Shown: piece by piece, positions 8,193-18,621 of the stretch
How positions within the stretch are numbered: position 1 is the stretch's first letter
How the letters are laid out: each line of letters opens with the position of its first letter
DNA from: Rickettsiales bacterium
Lineage (GTDB): Bacteria; Pseudomonadota; Alphaproteobacteria; Rickettsiales; UBA998
Assembly (NCBI GenBank): GCA_024304995.1
Contig: JAMWZD010000001.1
Coordinates: 511,472 to 575,471 of the forward strand
Length of the DNA stretch: 64,000 nt
Direction of reading: 5' to 3'
Notes under the pieces: model-generated
Databases searched by the model: none
What the model was told of the DNA's origin: nothing
What the model saw: the letters and a program-made list of their open reading frames with translations, nothing else
Made by a program: the position numbers and the translations under genes

Positions 8193-8696
8193 TTAATTCA
8201 CCGCCGCTTCGCCCTGTTGCGCTTCTGCTGCTTTGCGGCGCTCATATAGCCCTAAGAAGTCTACTGGCTCCAGCATCAGTGGTGGGAAGCCTGCATCGCG
8301 CGTGAGGTCAGAGACCACACGGCGCACATATGGGAAAAGCGTAAACGCAGAATCCACCAGAAGCACACGCTCCAGCAATTGCTCAGGAATATTATACAGC
8401 TCAAACAAGCCAGCATAGCTTAGCTCCACCACGAACAACACCTTGTCTGATTCAGCTTTAACGTTAATCACCACCGTCAGTTCATACAGATGTTCCTGAA
8501 CTTTCTGCCCTTGAAGATCAATATTCAGATCCACCTTTGGTGGTTGCTTAGATGCCATCAGGCTATGTGGTGCGTTTGGATTTTCTAGCGATAAATCTTT
8601 AATATATTGCCCTTTCAGGGAAAAACGCGGCGGGTCTTGTGGTGCCTGTTCGTTTTGTGTGCCGTTCACATCGCCTTGTTGCGTTTCATCTGTCAT
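8193..8696 (-). CDS. secB: Protein-export chaperone SecB
   Basis: 167 residues. SecB keeps preproteins unfolded and delivers them to SecA. The pattern [14 protein letters not shown], the Val/Ile-alternating strand [14 protein letters not shown]-like ([15 protein letters not shown]), [11 protein letters not shown], and [28 protein letters not shown] are textbook SecB features. An acidic Gln-rich N-terminal extension of about 20 residues and a polar tail are common in alphaproteobacterial SecB. First gene of a two-gene unit with ubiE. Confidence 0.96.
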   Translation of the reverse strand: MTDETQQGDVNGTQNEQAPQDPPRFSLKGQYIKDLSLENPNAPHSLMASKQPPKVDLNIDLQGQKVQEHLYELTVVINVKAESDKVLFVVELSYAGLFELYNIPEQLLERVLLVDSAFTLFPYVRRVVSDLTRDAGFPPLMLEPVDFLGLYERRKAAEAQQGEAAVN

Positions 8697-8794
8697 AATT
8701 CATCCTTTATTTATTAATATCTTTTGCTACCTTAAAAAGGTTAAGCAGTAAAATCCATCATTATTTTGCTGCTCACTGCATAATCAGCATATGA

Positions 8795-9187
8795 TCATGC
8801 TTTAGACATATGTTCTTTCAGGATGGTTTCAAGGGCGCTGAGTGAAGGGTCCCCAATTGGCTTGAGCAGATAGTCCTTCACGCATTTATATTGTTTTGCG
8901 TTGTTTTTGTCCTGCTCCTGATTCGATGAGGTCAGCATGACGATGACAGGAGTGTCGCGTTGGTTTTCTTCTGAATATGTCTGCAGAAATTCATGTCCGT
9001 TCATGCGGGGCATGTTGATATCCAGCAATATCAGGTCTGGCTCTTTTTCCTGTCCTTCAAGCATTTCCAGCGCTTCCACACCGTCATATGCCTTTAAAAT
9101 TTCAATTTCACCAAAGTAGTCACTTAATATAATTTCATTATAAAGCTGGTCACCTTCGCTATCATCAATCACTAATATTGTTACCAT
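8795..9187 (-). CDS. Single-domain response regulator
   Basis: 130 residues from the chosen start: a lone receiver domain without an output domain. The acid pocket is Asp8-Asp9, the phosphoacceptor is Asp56 in LILLDINMPRMNG, the signalling Thr/Ser region is MLTSS, and Lys109 lies in DYLLKP. The layout resembles Rcp1/CheY-like receivers that pair with phytochrome-type or stand-alone kinases. The start is set by AGAGG six bases before ATG 9187; upstream ATGs lack such spacing. Its 5' end overlaps the 3' end of the histidine kinase gene by 23 bases, so the two are translationally linked and very likely partners. Confidence 0.9.
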   Translation of the reverse strand: MVTILVIDDSEGDQLYNEIILSDYFGEIEILKAYDGVEALEMLEGQEKEPDLILLDINMPRMNGHEFLQTYSEENQRDTPVIVMLTSSNQEQDKNNAKQYKCVKDYLLKPIGDPSLSALETILKEHMSKA

Positions 9188-10562
9188 CATCATCCTCTGC
9201 AACATCACTTTTATATGAAAATGGGAAAGAAATCGTAAATATGCTGCCTTTTAAGGTTGGTGAATAGGAAATAGTGCCGCCCAGCGCTTTTACATTCTGC
9301 TTCACAAGATATAATCCCAGCCCGCTGCCATAGCTGGTTTTGGGGTGGAACCGTTTGAACATGCCAAAAAGCTGCGAGCGATATTCTTTGGGAATGCCAA
9401 TGCCGTTATCTTCAATCGTAATGGTGCATAATTTCTGCTTAATCGCCGAAGTAATTTTTACAAAAGGTGCGTCTTTTTCAGGGTCGTGATATTTCACAGC
9501 GTTTGAAATCAGATTAGAAAGAATCTGTTCAAGATATATTTTACGCACTGCTATATCATGTTCAGATGAGGTTTCGTTGGTGATCTGCACCTTGTCCACA
9601 CCCTGCATATATTGCAGAGAATGAATGATAGTGTCTGTCATATTCGCAATATTGACTATTTTTACTGGCTGTTCCTGCAATTTCAGTTTGGTCATTTGCA
9701 CAATATCATCAATCAGCACCTCAATCTGTTTAAGTGACACCATCACATGGTCAATCGCATCATAGGCTTTTTCATGTCGGTTAGCGCGCAGCAACCCGCC
9801 AATCACACTGACCAGACCACGGGAAGACACAATCGGCGCACGCAGATCATGTGAGATGCGATAGGAAAATTCTGTCAGTTCCATATTGCTCTGTTCCAGC
9901 GCTTTTGTTTTTTCACTGACATGTTGCACCATCGGTCTGAAAATAAAGATTGCCTCACATGCAAGCAGCAACAACCCCAGTGCCAGAACAATATGCGACA
10001 AGGACTGAAAATCCGAAATGCGCTGGTTTGAGATTTCTTCAAACAACCCCACCACTTCATCAAGCTGCATTAACAACCCGTTGCGCCCGATAGACACGAT
10101 ATTGTTCATTTCCTGTTGCAACGCATCTGTTTTCTTCCCTGCACGATAATATTGCTGAAGAAAGTTTTTGGTATAATCCAGAAAATGCAGCACACGTTCA
10201 TTCACCCCGCCTGCATCATAAAAAGCTCGGTTTAAATAATCTCTCTGGCTGCCTTCTGTGCCAAGCGTGGCGATATATTCCTGTATCGTTTCATGATTAG
10301 AGCGCATTTTGCGCTCCAGCGCTTCCAGCTTGTGAAGATAGAGTTCGGCAGAGTCAAAATCTTCTGCATGATAGATCTCCCGCGCCATCAGGGAAATACG
10401 TTGTGAGAGCATACGCTGCATCCCACTGATATTGATGATATGCGCGTCGTCCTTCTTGGCTTCCACCTGCACATTCAGCAACAGATGCGCACCAATCATC
10501 ACGCACGCCACCAACAACAACCCCACGACGTATCGCACTGTCATCCATTGCTGCAAATTCAT
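9165..10562 (-). CDS. Membrane-bound sensor histidine kinase with PilJ-like sensor region
   Basis: 465 residues from ATG 10562, which follows a very strong GGAGGAAGG site; a longer frame to 10652 has no ribosome site. Transmembrane helix 1 is at about residues 9-31 and helix 2 at 189-209. The periplasmic part begins HIINISGMQRMLSQRISLMAREI, the signature of the type IV pili methyl-accepting chemotaxis (PilJ) N-domain, often seen in nitrate- or pili-related sensors. After a short coiled segment comes the HisKA motif SYRISHDLRAP with His238, then N (NLISNAVKYH), G1 (DNGIGIP) and G2 (GSGLGLYLV) boxes. The following receiver gene overlaps it. The signal is unknown. Confidence 0.9.
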   Translation of the reverse strand: MNLQQWMTVRYVVGLLLVACVMIGAHLLLNVQVEAKKDDAHIINISGMQRMLSQRISLMAREIYHAEDFDSAELYLHKLEALERKMRSNHETIQEYIATLGTEGSQRDYLNRAFYDAGGVNERVLHFLDYTKNFLQQYYRAGKKTDALQQEMNNIVSIGRNGLLMQLDEVVGLFEEISNQRISDFQSLSHIVLALGLLLLACEAIFIFRPMVQHVSEKTKALEQSNMELTEFSYRISHDLRAPIVSSRGLVSVIGGLLRANRHEKAYDAIDHVMVSLKQIEVLIDDIVQMTKLKLQEQPVKIVNIANMTDTIIHSLQYMQGVDKVQITNETSSEHDIAVRKIYLEQILSNLISNAVKYHDPEKDAPFVKITSAIKQKLCTITIEDNGIGIPKEYRSQLFGMFKRFHPKTSYGSGLGLYLVKQNVKALGGTISYSPTLKGSIFTISFPFSYKSDVAEDDDGNNISD

Positions 10563-10708
10563 CCTTCCTCCCGCATTGGTTGCATATTCTGCAATAACGC
10601 AATCTGGTTGAATTTTGGTTAATTTGGCAACCTGTTTTTGCGTTTTATCCATTTACTGGAACAAAAGCTGGCATTATGGTGCATTTAAATCATCCTGAGG
10701 AGGATTGA

Positions 10709-11029
10709 ATGACAAGTCATAATTGCATCATGTTTTACGTCCCCTGCCCTTCAAAAGCAGTTGCGGCAGACATGGCGCAGACATTGCTTGAACAGCGGCT
10801 GATAGGTTGCGCAAACATCATGCCTGCCCATACATCTTATTACGTGTGGGACGGGGCAATGCAGCAGGAAGAAGAAGTCGTCATGCTGCTGAAAACCAAT
10901 ACATCACGTGCAGATGCAGCCAAGAAACGCATCAAAGAGCTTCACCCCTATGACACGCCCTGCATATTGCAGATAGACGCACAGGCGAATGAAGAGTTTG
11001 CAAAATGGCTGAATGATGCCGTCAGTTAA
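10709..11029 (+). CDS. cutA: CutA-like divalent cation tolerance protein
   Basis: 106 residues, the usual size. Segments typical of CutA1 trimers are visible: a Cys-containing ERLIGCANI-like stretch (EQRLIGCANIMPAHTSYYVWDG), the EEEVVMLLKT strand, and the ELHPYDTPCI motif near the C-terminus. CutA proteins are small trimeric ferredoxin-like folds linked to copper tolerance, though their exact role is unsettled. GAGGAGG lies ahead of ATG 10709. It is divergent from the histidine kinase and ends in an inverted repeat shared with the convergent RTX gene. Confidence 0.93.
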   Translation: MTSHNCIMFYVPCPSKAVAADMAQTLLEQRLIGCANIMPAHTSYYVWDGAMQQEEEVVMLLKTNTSRADAAKKRIKELHPYDTPCILQIDAQANEEFAKWLNDAVS

Positions 11030-11057
11030 GGCAGCGCAAGAATGCACTGCCTTAACT
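11024..11057. terminator. Inverted repeat between cutA and the RTX gene, possible terminator
   Basis: The arms AGTTAAGGCAG and CTGCCTTAACT form a perfect 11-bp stem with a 12-base loop. It overlaps the cutA stop codon. There is no clear T run, so it may be a rho-dependent or mRNA-stabilising structure rather than a classic terminator. Confidence 0.6.
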
Positions 11058-11064
11058 GGTTGGT

Positions 11065-12261
11065 TTATACAAAGATGAAGTCTGTTGCATCAAGCTGACT
11101 GGCTACATCCCCGTATATAGTAAAACTGAAATTGTCGCTAAATGAAGTTACAGAAGTGTGATGAGCATCAGCGCTATATTCAATAGTCAATTCGCTAAAA
11201 TCGCTAATGAAGGCGCCAAACTGAATCTTATCTACATTATCTTCAAAATCTCCGATAATGTCCCAGACGCCAGTAATATTATATCCGCTATCTGAAGCAT
11301 TGAAGAATATAAATATATCCGCCCCCGCATCACCACGCAGATAATCATTCCCTGATTGCCCTGCTAGAAGATCATTTCCTGCGCCGCCGTAAATGCCATC
11401 TCCTCCTGCACCGCCGAACACAGTGTCATCACCATCTTCGCCATCCAGAACATCATTTCCTGAACCGCCATCCAGAATATCGTTGTCATTCCCACCCTGC
11501 AGCCAGTCATGTCCAACTTTGCCTAACAAACGGTCATTTCCATCACCACCGACCAGATAATCATTTCCTTTATTACCTTGCAATTTGTCATTTCCTTCAT
11601 TGCCGAACAGAGTGTCGTCACCATTTGCACCGAGCAATGTATCTTTTCCAAGACCGCCTTCAACAGACCCATTATCGTTCCATAACTGGACAAAGTCACG
11701 ACCTGCGCCTGCATGAATTGTGTCCTGCCCTCCAGCACCACCAGCAACATCACCATGAATCGTGTCATCGCCATCATAGGTATTGATTAAATCATTGCCT
11801 GATGTACCTGTGTAATAATCATTACCAATGGTTCCATTATAGCCAGTTGAATTTTTGGCAAGTTGTTCAGCGTAGGCAAAAGTAACATAAAAGTCCTCAA
11901 ACGCTATTCCAAAATCACTGTCTTTATCTACTAAACCTTCAATAACGGTTGTCTGTTTATCTGCTCCAATTTCCACAATCAGGTTATCTGAATTGCTTTC
12001 ATCTATTTTATATACTGCGTTTTTATAGCTTTGATTCACGTAATCAATATAACTTGATTGATCAATAGCTAAATTATCTACAATAGTATCATTACCGTGA
12101 TCAGGTGCGATGATATATATATTCGATCCATCGCCGCCATTAAGATAATCATCGCCCTGTAACCCTTCTAACGTATCGTTACCACCATAAGCTTCAATAG
12201 TGTCGTTTCCAATACTGCCGATTAAATTATCATGCCCATCTGCACCTGTAACCAATGTCAT
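11065..12261 (-). CDS. RTX (hemolysin-type calcium-binding repeat) protein, copy A
   Basis: About 398 residues from ATG 12261, chosen because CGGGAGAG lies just before it. It is built of nonapeptide repeats of the GGxGxDxLx type: a short block near the N-terminus (GNDTIEAYGGNDTLEGLQGDD) and a longer block in the second half ([21 protein letters not shown] and onward). These form calcium-binding beta-rolls in secreted proteins. A non-repetitive segment separates the blocks. The C-terminal part (DIIGDFEDNVDKIQFG ... DATDFIFV) is typical of type I secretion substrates. No catalytic domain is visible. It is paralogous to the gene immediately upstream. No ABC exporter genes lie in the window. Confidence 0.88.
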   Translation of the reverse strand: MTLVTGADGHDNLIGSIGNDTIEAYGGNDTLEGLQGDDYLNGGDGSNIYIIAPDHGNDTIVDNLAIDQSSYIDYVNQSYKNAVYKIDESNSDNLIVEIGADKQTTVIEGLVDKDSDFGIAFEDFYVTFAYAEQLAKNSTGYNGTIGNDYYTGTSGNDLINTYDGDDTIHGDVAGGAGGQDTIHAGAGRDFVQLWNDNGSVEGGLGKDTLLGANGDDTLFGNEGNDKLQGNKGNDYLVGGDGNDRLLGKVGHDWLQGGNDNDILDGGSGNDVLDGEDGDDTVFGGAGGDGIYGGAGNDLLAGQSGNDYLRGDAGADIFIFFNASDSGYNITGVWDIIGDFEDNVDKIQFGAFISDFSELTIEYSADAHHTSVTSFSDNFSFTIYGDVASQLDATDFIFV

Positions 12262-12382
12262 TTTACTCTCCCGTAGACTTATAAAAGGTAGAGTATGTAC
12301 TATATGTAATATTCTATGTCCATACCTCATCTTACTACGGCATCACAAAACGAGCTTATGCACATCAAGATTTCAGAGATGA

Positions 12383-12409
12383 TATAGCAGCGCATATTGC
12401 GCTGCTATA
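12383..12409. terminator. Perfect hairpin between the two RTX genes
   Basis: TATAGCAGCGCA pairs exactly with TGCGCTGCTATA around a 3-base loop (12-bp stem). On the plus strand it is followed after five bases by a T run. It probably ends the upstream RTX transcript (copy B) and separates the two copies. Confidence 0.65.
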
Positions 12410-12418
12410 CGCAGTTTT

Positions 12419-13600
12419 TTATACAAAGATGAAATCTGTTGAATCAAGCTGATCAACAATATCACCTACTATTGCAAACCCAAAATTATCGCTTACCGAA
12501 GTAACAAGGGTCAACGCACTGTCTTCATCATACTCAAATGATAATTCACTATAATTCTCAATGAAAAAGCCAAATTGCACTTTATCAATTCCATTTTCAA
12601 AATCATAGATGATATCAAACATTCCACCTGTGCCTGGATCACTGTCAGTTGCATTGAAAAATGCAAATATATCTGCACCCGTTCCGCCTTCGAGGATGTC
12701 CCTTCCTGACTGACCAGCAATTAAGTCATTGCCCGCGTCACCATATACATTATCATCTCCTGAGCCGCCAAAGACAGTATCATTGCCTTCTCCACCCAAT
12801 AGGAAGTCATCTCCTGAGCCGCCATCAAGAACATCATTATCGCTGCCCCCTTCAAGCGTATCATTACCAACCTTACCGAATAAGCGGTCATTACCATCAC
12901 CGCCTACCAATGAGTCATCACCTTTGTTGCCCTGCAATTTGTCATTTCCAAGACCACCAATCAGCGTGTCATCACCATTTGCGCCGAGTAATGTGTCTTT
13001 TCCCTCGCCGCCATCAACGAAACCATCATCATTCCAGAGCTGCACAAAATCACGCCCTTCCCCACCATATATGGTGTCTTTACCTCCAGTGCCTCCAACA
13101 ACATCACCATTTATATTGTCATCACCTCCCAGACCATTAATCAAATCGTCTGCGGCAGTGCCAATAATGGTGTCTGCATCTTCCGTTCCGTTGATAGCGC
13201 TGGAATTTAATGCAGCATCTTCTGCTTCCGCAGATGTAATCACTGTGCCATCATCAAATTCAAATCGTTCTATAATGTAGGCATTACTTCTTAGCTGCTC
13301 GGGCAATTCTATTGTCTGCCCTGATGTGCCGATTTCAATAATCATATCATTCACATCTGAAACACTTTGCGTGAACACGACATCTGATACCGTAATACCA
13401 GCACCAAACTTGATAGTATCTGTGTCGAATGCACCAGATTCATGTATTGTATCATTGCCATCACCCAGATTGATAATATAAGTATCGCCTGAGTCACGAC
13501 CATCCAGATAATCGTTACCAGCGCCGCCTGTTATGGTGTCGCTTTCACTATTGAAACCCTCTAAAGTATCATCGCCATTCGTTCCATTGATTATTGCCAT
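12419..13600 (-). CDS. RTX (hemolysin-type calcium-binding repeat) protein, copy B
   Basis: 393 residues with the same architecture as copy A: an N-terminal [13 protein letters not shown] block, an AT-rich non-repetitive middle with Ile/Thr-rich strands, then a long RTX block containing [21 protein letters not shown] and a C-terminal [18 protein letters not shown] ... DSTDFIFV. The last 250 residues are closely similar to copy A, so the pair arose by tandem duplication. Product expected to be exported by a type I system and to fold in extracellular calcium. GGAG lies ahead of ATG 13600. It has no enzymatic domain that I can see. Confidence 0.88.
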   Translation of the reverse strand: MAIINGTNGDDTLEGFNSESDTITGGAGNDYLDGRDSGDTYIINLGDGNDTIHESGAFDTDTIKFGAGITVSDVVFTQSVSDVNDMIIEIGTSGQTIELPEQLRSNAYIIERFEFDDGTVITSAEAEDAALNSSAINGTEDADTIIGTAADDLINGLGGDDNINGDVVGGTGGKDTIYGGEGRDFVQLWNDDGFVDGGEGKDTLLGANGDDTLIGGLGNDKLQGNKGDDSLVGGDGNDRLFGKVGNDTLEGGSDNDVLDGGSGDDFLLGGEGNDTVFGGSGDDNVYGDAGNDLIAGQSGRDILEGGTGADIFAFFNATDSDPGTGGMFDIIYDFENGIDKVQFGFFIENYSELSFEYDEDSALTLVTSVSDNFGFAIVGDIVDQLDSTDFIFV

Positions 13601-13803
13601 GTTGCATCTCCATAAATATTTTTCACTTTTAGATGTATAAAATGTAATTTTGCATGTCTAGTAATAATTCTTTTCCCCCCCCTTCCGCATCGCAATATCG
13701 AATTTTCTTGCATTTGGGCTTTCATTATCAGATTTTTAGCACAAGCGTTGTATTGTGGCGCTCGCATAGATAAAAGACGTGGAAACACAAGGAAAAATTT
13801 CGC

Positions 13804-16800
13804 ATGGCGCACCCTTATCTGAAAGATTGTCAAAAGATGATTGATGACATTTTGTCTCACACACCTGATGATGCATTATTGCAGGAATTTCTGATTCAGT
13901 TTTATGATAATCTTACACCAGAAGATCTTGCCAATATTCCAACAGACATTGCCGTCAAGCTGGGGCAGGACATTTTTGCACATGCCAGAAAACGCAGCGA
14001 CCATGTGCCAGATATTTATATTGAAACGCCAGATTATTTGAAAAAACATTATGGGCGCACCCGTGTTGCCATTACCATTATTAATGATGATATGCCCTTT
14101 CTGGTGGACTCACTCACCAACCAGCTCAGCGCGTTGGGCTTCACCATTTTCCGCACAGTGCATCCGCAACTCTGGGTGCATCGGGATGAGGCGCGCACGC
14201 TGGAAACGCTCTACCCCCATGAAGATGACAAGCCAGAAGATGCACGGAATGAATCCTGCATCTATTTTGAAGTATCTCCCCTGCCAGAAGGGCTGGATGA
14301 GCAGGACTTGAAAGACAAGCTGCATCTGGTGCTACAATATGTCAAACGCGCAGTGGATGACTGGCGCGTGATGATGGCGAAAGCGCGTGAGGTCAACACG
14401 CATCTCAGCCTGACGCAAAATGTGCTTTCAGATGCAGAACTGGAAGAATCAGCAGATTTCTTTGATTGGCTTCTGGATAAAAATTTCATCTTCCTTGGTT
14501 ATGTGGAATATGATTTTTCAGACGATAAAGAACAGGCCTTCACCCCCCGCGCAGACACCGCACTTGGCATCTTCACTATTCCTGAGAGCAATTTGCTGCA
14601 ACGCGGGCTTGCCACATTGCCAGAAGAAGTGCGCCATTTTGCACTGCAATCCAACCCGATTGAAATTACCAAATCCAACAAGCGCTCGGTCATTCACCGT
14701 GATGTGCTGATGGATTATATCGGCATTAAGCGTTTTGATGATAAAGGCAATGTGGTGGGCGAAAGCCGTTTTCTTGGGCTGTTCACTTCAAACGTCTATT
14801 ATCAGAAAGCCTCGGAGATACCTTATATTCGCCGTAAAGTGTCTGATGTGCTTAAAATGGCAGAATTTGACACCTCAGGTCACAGTGGCAAATCGCTTCA
14901 TGCCACGCTGGAATTTTTCCCACGTGATGAATTGTTCCAGATTTCCACGCAGGATCTATTTTCCATTGCTATGGGCATTGTGGCGCTGGAAGAACGACCA
15001 GATATTCGTGCCTTTTTCCGCCGTGACAAGTTTGAGCGCTTCATTAGCTGCTTTGTGTTCATGCCGCGAGACAAGTTCAACACCTTCGTGCGCACAGAAG
15101 CAGGAAAAGTGCTGGAAAAACATTTAAAAGGGCATATCAGCGCCTTTTACTCGCAACTGACAGATTCCCCCCTCGCCCGCGTTAATTATATTATTCAGAC
15201 CACCCCTGGCAACATTCCTGATGTGGATATGGACACGGTGAATGAAGAGCTGCGCTTCATCATCAACTATTGGGTGGATTCATATCATGAAGAGATGCTG
15301 GATACGCTGGGTGAGAAAAAAGCCGAACGGCTTTATCGTGAATTCGGGCAGGCGTTCCCGAAAAACTATATCAACGTTACGCAAATTCCACATGCCATTG
15401 CAGACACGTTGCGTCTGCGTGATACAGCAAAATCAGGGGATCCGCAGTTCCATATATTTGAATCAAAATCGACGGATTATCTGCATATGAAAATGTACGC
15501 GCATGACGCGGAAGTGGCATTGTCTGACATTCTGCCGATGATTGAAAATCTGGGCTTTAAAGTGCGTGATGTGCAACCGCACCGCATTGTGCCTGTGATT
15601 CGGGGCAAGGAAGTGCCGCTATTGCTGCGTGACTTTAACCTGATTCCGCAAAATGGCAAGATTGCGCATTTTGACAAGGTTAAGCCGCTGATTGAAGATA
15701 TTATGTTGAAAATGTGGCATGGTGAAGTGGAAAATGACCGCTTTAATGCGCTCAGCCAGCTTGCTGCTCTGGATGCACGTCAAATCAATATGCTGCGAGC
15801 CTATCAGCGTTATGCCCGTCAGGCAGGACTGTCCTATTCTGACAGTTATATTATGGCAACCCTTGCCAAACATGCGGACGTGACGGCGCTGCTGGTCACT
15901 TTGTTTGAAACACGGTTTGACCCTGAATACTCAGGTGACCGCGCAGCCGCATTAAAAGAGCATTTCAGTGCCATTAAAGCAGCGCTGCAGAAAATCAGCA
16001 ATCTTGCAGAAGACCGTGTTTTGCGTTATTACGCAGATACGATTCAGGCAACGTTGCGCACCAACGTCTATCAGCGGGATGAGAACGGCAAACCAAAACC
16101 GTATATGTCCTTCAAGTTTGATTCTAAGAAAATCCCTAACCTGCCATTGCCGCATCCTTTCCGTGAAATTTTTGTCTATTCCATGCGCACGGAAGGCATT
16201 CATTTGCGTGCAGGAAAAATTGCGCGCGGTGGTTTGCGCTGGTCTGACCGTCATGAAGATTTCCGCACTGAAGTGCTGGGGCTGATGAAGGCACAGGTGG
16301 TGAAAAACACGGTTATTGTGCCAACAGGGTCTAAAGGCGGGTTTGTCGTCAAAGGCGCTACTTACAATGGTGACAGAGATGCATGGCAGCAGCACGGCAT
16401 TGAAAGCTACAAACAGTTCCTTTCTGGCTTGCTGGATATTACTGATAATCGTGATGGTGACACCATCATTCCACCGCAAAAAGTGGTGCGCTATGATGAG
16501 GATGATCCATATCTGGTCGTTGCAGCAGATAAAGGCACTGCTACCTTCTCCGATATTGCAAATGGAGTGGCTGCGGATTATGGCTTCTGGCTGGATGATG
16601 CTTTTGCTTCTGGCGGGTCTGTCGGATATGACCATAAGAAAATGGGCATCACCGCGCGTGGCGCATGGGTGTCTGTGCAGCGCCATTTTGCTGAGATGGG
16701 CAAGGATGTGCAACATGAGCCATTCACTGTGGCGGGCATTGGCGATATGTCAGGTGATGTATTCGGCAATGGCATGTTGCTTTCAAAGCAAATCCGCCTG

Positions 16801-18621
16801 CAGGCTGCGTTCAACCATCTGCATATTTTTATAGACCCCAATCCAGATGCTGCCACCAGTTTTAAAGAACGTGAGCGTTTATTCGCCGCAGGGCGTGGCA
16901 GTTGGGACAATTATGACGCCTCGCTGATTTCAAAAGGGGGCGGCGTGTTTGACCGCAGTGCAAAAAGCATCACACTCACCCCAGAAATTAAATCGCTGCT
17001 TGCAACGGAAGCCAAAACCGTCACCCCTAATGAACTGATCCGCATGATCTTAAAAGCAGATGTGGAATTGCTCTGGAATGGTGGCATCGGAACCTATGTC
17101 AAAGCCCGCACCGAATCTGACGCAGATGTGGGTGACCCTGGCAACAACGCTGTGCGCATTAATGGAGATGAGTTACGGGCAAAAGTCATTGGTGAAGGCG
17201 GCAATTTAGGCTTCACGCAATTAGGGCGCATTGAATATGCCCGCTCAGGCGGACGCATCAATACCGATGCAATTGACAATAGCGCTGGCGTGGATTGTTC
17301 TGACCATGAAGTAAACATCAAGATCGCACTTCGCGGCGCAATTCAGTCTGACCTTATCAAAGCGGAAAAGCGCAACATTTTCCTCGCGGAGATGACAGAA
17401 GATGTGGCGCAGTTAGTGCTGCAGGATAACCATCATCAGAATCAGGCACTGAGCATTGCAGAAAATCAGGCAGCCGATATGATTGAGGTTCATGCCGAAC
17501 ATATTCGTGCGCTGGAGGCAGAAGGCTTGCTGGACAGGGAAGTGGAATATCTGCCCAATGAAAAAAAACTGGCAGAATTACGCGCTTCAAAATTTGGACT
17601 GACGCGACCAGAACTGGCAGTGTTACTGTCTTACAGCAAAATTGAACTTTATAAAAGCCTGTCCACTTCAAAACTGGTGGATAGTGACTATCTGCAAAAC
17701 AGGCTGGTAAATTATTTCCCGAAAGCCATGCGCGAAAAATGCAAACAGGCATTGCTGTCTCATGCATTGAACAGCGAAATTGTGGCAACAGTGTTGACCA
17801 ACAGCATTATTAACCGCTCTGGCATCAGCTATATTTTCAACATTCAGCAGGATACAGGGCATGAAATTTGTGACATTGTCCGCGCATATGTGATTGTGAG
17901 TGATGTGTTCGGGCTTTATACCATCTGGGATGAAATTGAATCACTTGGAACAACCGTAAATGCGGCAACACAAATTCAGCTTTTCACCAAAGTGACCCGC
18001 TTTGTAGAGCGGATGAGCGTGTGGTTCCTGTCCAACTTTTCGCTTCCTCTGGATATTGAAGCATTAGTGCCAACTTACACAGACAGTATTGCCGCGTTTG
18101 TCACTAAACAGGATGCATTCATCTCAGATTCGGTGCGCAATGCATATAAAGCTGAAGTGAATGATCTGCTGGAATCTGACGTGCCAAATGCACTGGCTGA
18201 ACGGGTGGCGAATCTGCATATTCTGGTGTCTGCCAGTGACGTGGCGAAAATTGATCAGGCAACGAAGCAGCCGCTGGAAGTGATCGGCAAAGTCTATTAT
18301 GAACTTGGCGCACGCTTGCAACTCAGCTGGTTGCGCCACTTCATCAATGGCTTCCCGCTGGATACGCATTGGGACAGGTTGGCAGTGCGCAATGCCATTA
18401 ATGAACTTTACGAACAGCAACGCCGCCTCGCGCATATGGTGGTGGAATGTTTATGCGATGATGAAACCTGTGAAACCACCATCACCACATGGGAAGAAAG
18501 TAACAAAGGCGATATTGAGCGTTTCGGGCGCTTAATCCGCAACATCAAATCCTCAGGTGCGCATGATATGTCTATGGTGGTGGTGGCGCTGCGTCAGCTT
18601 TCTTCCATTAAAGCACAATGA
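13804..18621 (+). CDS. NAD-specific glutamate dehydrogenase, large (about 180 kDa) type
   Basis: 1605 residues, the length of the L-180 class. It deaminates glutamate to 2-oxoglutarate with NAD+, a catabolic cytosolic enzyme. The N-terminal 700 residues carry the ACT-like regulatory region of this class (for example INDDMPFLVDSLTNQLSALGF). The catalytic core includes GGLRWSDRHEDFRTEVLGLMKAQ and NTVIVPTGSKGGFVVKG, then the NAD-binding region with VAGIGDMSGDVFGNGMLLS and GNGIGTYVK-like VELLWNGGIGTYVKA. It is preceded by a 203-bp spacer and overlaps the next gene by 4 bases (ATGA), so it is likely the first gene of a short operon. Confidence 0.96.
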   Translation: MAHPYLKDCQKMIDDILSHTPDDALLQEFLIQFYDNLTPEDLANIPTDIAVKLGQDIFAHARKRSDHVPDIYIETPDYLKKHYGRTRVAITIINDDMPFLVDSLTNQLSALGFTIFRTVHPQLWVHRDEARTLETLYPHEDDKPEDARNESCIYFEVSPLPEGLDEQDLKDKLHLVLQYVKRAVDDWRVMMAKAREVNTHLSLTQNVLSDAELEESADFFDWLLDKNFIFLGYVEYDFSDDKEQAFTPRADTALGIFTIPESNLLQRGLATLPEEVRHFALQSNPIEITKSNKRSVIHRDVLMDYIGIKRFDDKGNVVGESRFLGLFTSNVYYQKASEIPYIRRKVSDVLKMAEFDTSGHSGKSLHATLEFFPRDELFQISTQDLFSIAMGIVALEERPDIRAFFRRDKFERFISCFVFMPRDKFNTFVRTEAGKVLEKHLKGHISAFYSQLTDSPLARVNYIIQTTPGNIPDVDMDTVNEELRFIINYWVDSYHEEMLDTLGEKKAERLYREFGQAFPKNYINVTQIPHAIADTLRLRDTAKSGDPQFHIFESKSTDYLHMKMYAHDAEVALSDILPMIENLGFKVRDVQPHRIVPVIRGKEVPLLLRDFNLIPQNGKIAHFDKVKPLIEDIMLKMWHGEVENDRFNALSQLAALDARQINMLRAYQRYARQAGLSYSDSYIMATLAKHADVTALLVTLFETRFDPEYSGDRAAALKEHFSAIKAALQKISNLAEDRVLRYYADTIQATLRTNVYQRDENGKPKPYMSFKFDSKKIPNLPLPHPFREIFVYSMRTEGIHLRAGKIARGGLRWSDRHEDFRTEVLGLMKAQVVKNTVIVPTGSKGGFVVKGATYNGDRDAWQQHGIESYKQFLSGLLDITDNRDGDTIIPPQKVVRYDEDDPYLVVAADKGTATFSDIANGVAADYGFWLDDAFASGGSVGYDHKKMGITARGAWVSVQRHFAEMGKDVQHEPFTVAGIGDMSGDVFGNGMLLSKQIRLQAAFNHLHIFIDPNPDAATSFKERERLFAAGRGSWDNYDASLISKGGGVFDRSAKSITLTPEIKSLLATEAKTVTPNELIRMILKADVELLWNGGIGTYVKARTESDADVGDPGNNAVRINGDELRAKVIGEGGNLGFTQLGRIEYARSGGRINTDAIDNSAGVDCSDHEVNIKIALRGAIQSDLIKAEKRNIFLAEMTEDVAQLVLQDNHHQNQALSIAENQAADMIEVHAEHIRALEAEGLLDREVEYLPNEKKLAELRASKFGLTRPELAVLLSYSKIELYKSLSTSKLVDSDYLQNRLVNYFPKAMREKCKQALLSHALNSEIVATVLTNSIINRSGISYIFNIQQDTGHEICDIVRAYVIVSDVFGLYTIWDEIESLGTTVNAATQIQLFTKVTRFVERMSVWFLSNFSLPLDIEALVPTYTDSIAAFVTKQDAFISDSVRNAYKAEVNDLLESDVPNALAERVANLHILVSASDVAKIDQATKQPLEVIGKVYYELGARLQLSWLRHFINGFPLDTHWDRLAVRNAINELYEQQRRLAHMVVECLCDDETCETTITTWEESNKGDIERFGRLIRNIKSSGAHDMSMVVVALRQLSSIKAQ

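Noticed and set aside
12661-13280. Long plus-strand frames opposite the RTX gene (Pro/Ser/His-rich)
   Set aside because: Repetitive Pro/Ser translation is the mirror of the Gly/Asp repeats on the coding strand.
15952-16716. 254-residue open frame on the minus strand opposite the glutamate dehydrogenase
   Set aside because: It lies fully inside a well-supported gene, has a Cys/His-rich and low-complexity look typical of antisense shadow, and no ribosome site or family pattern.
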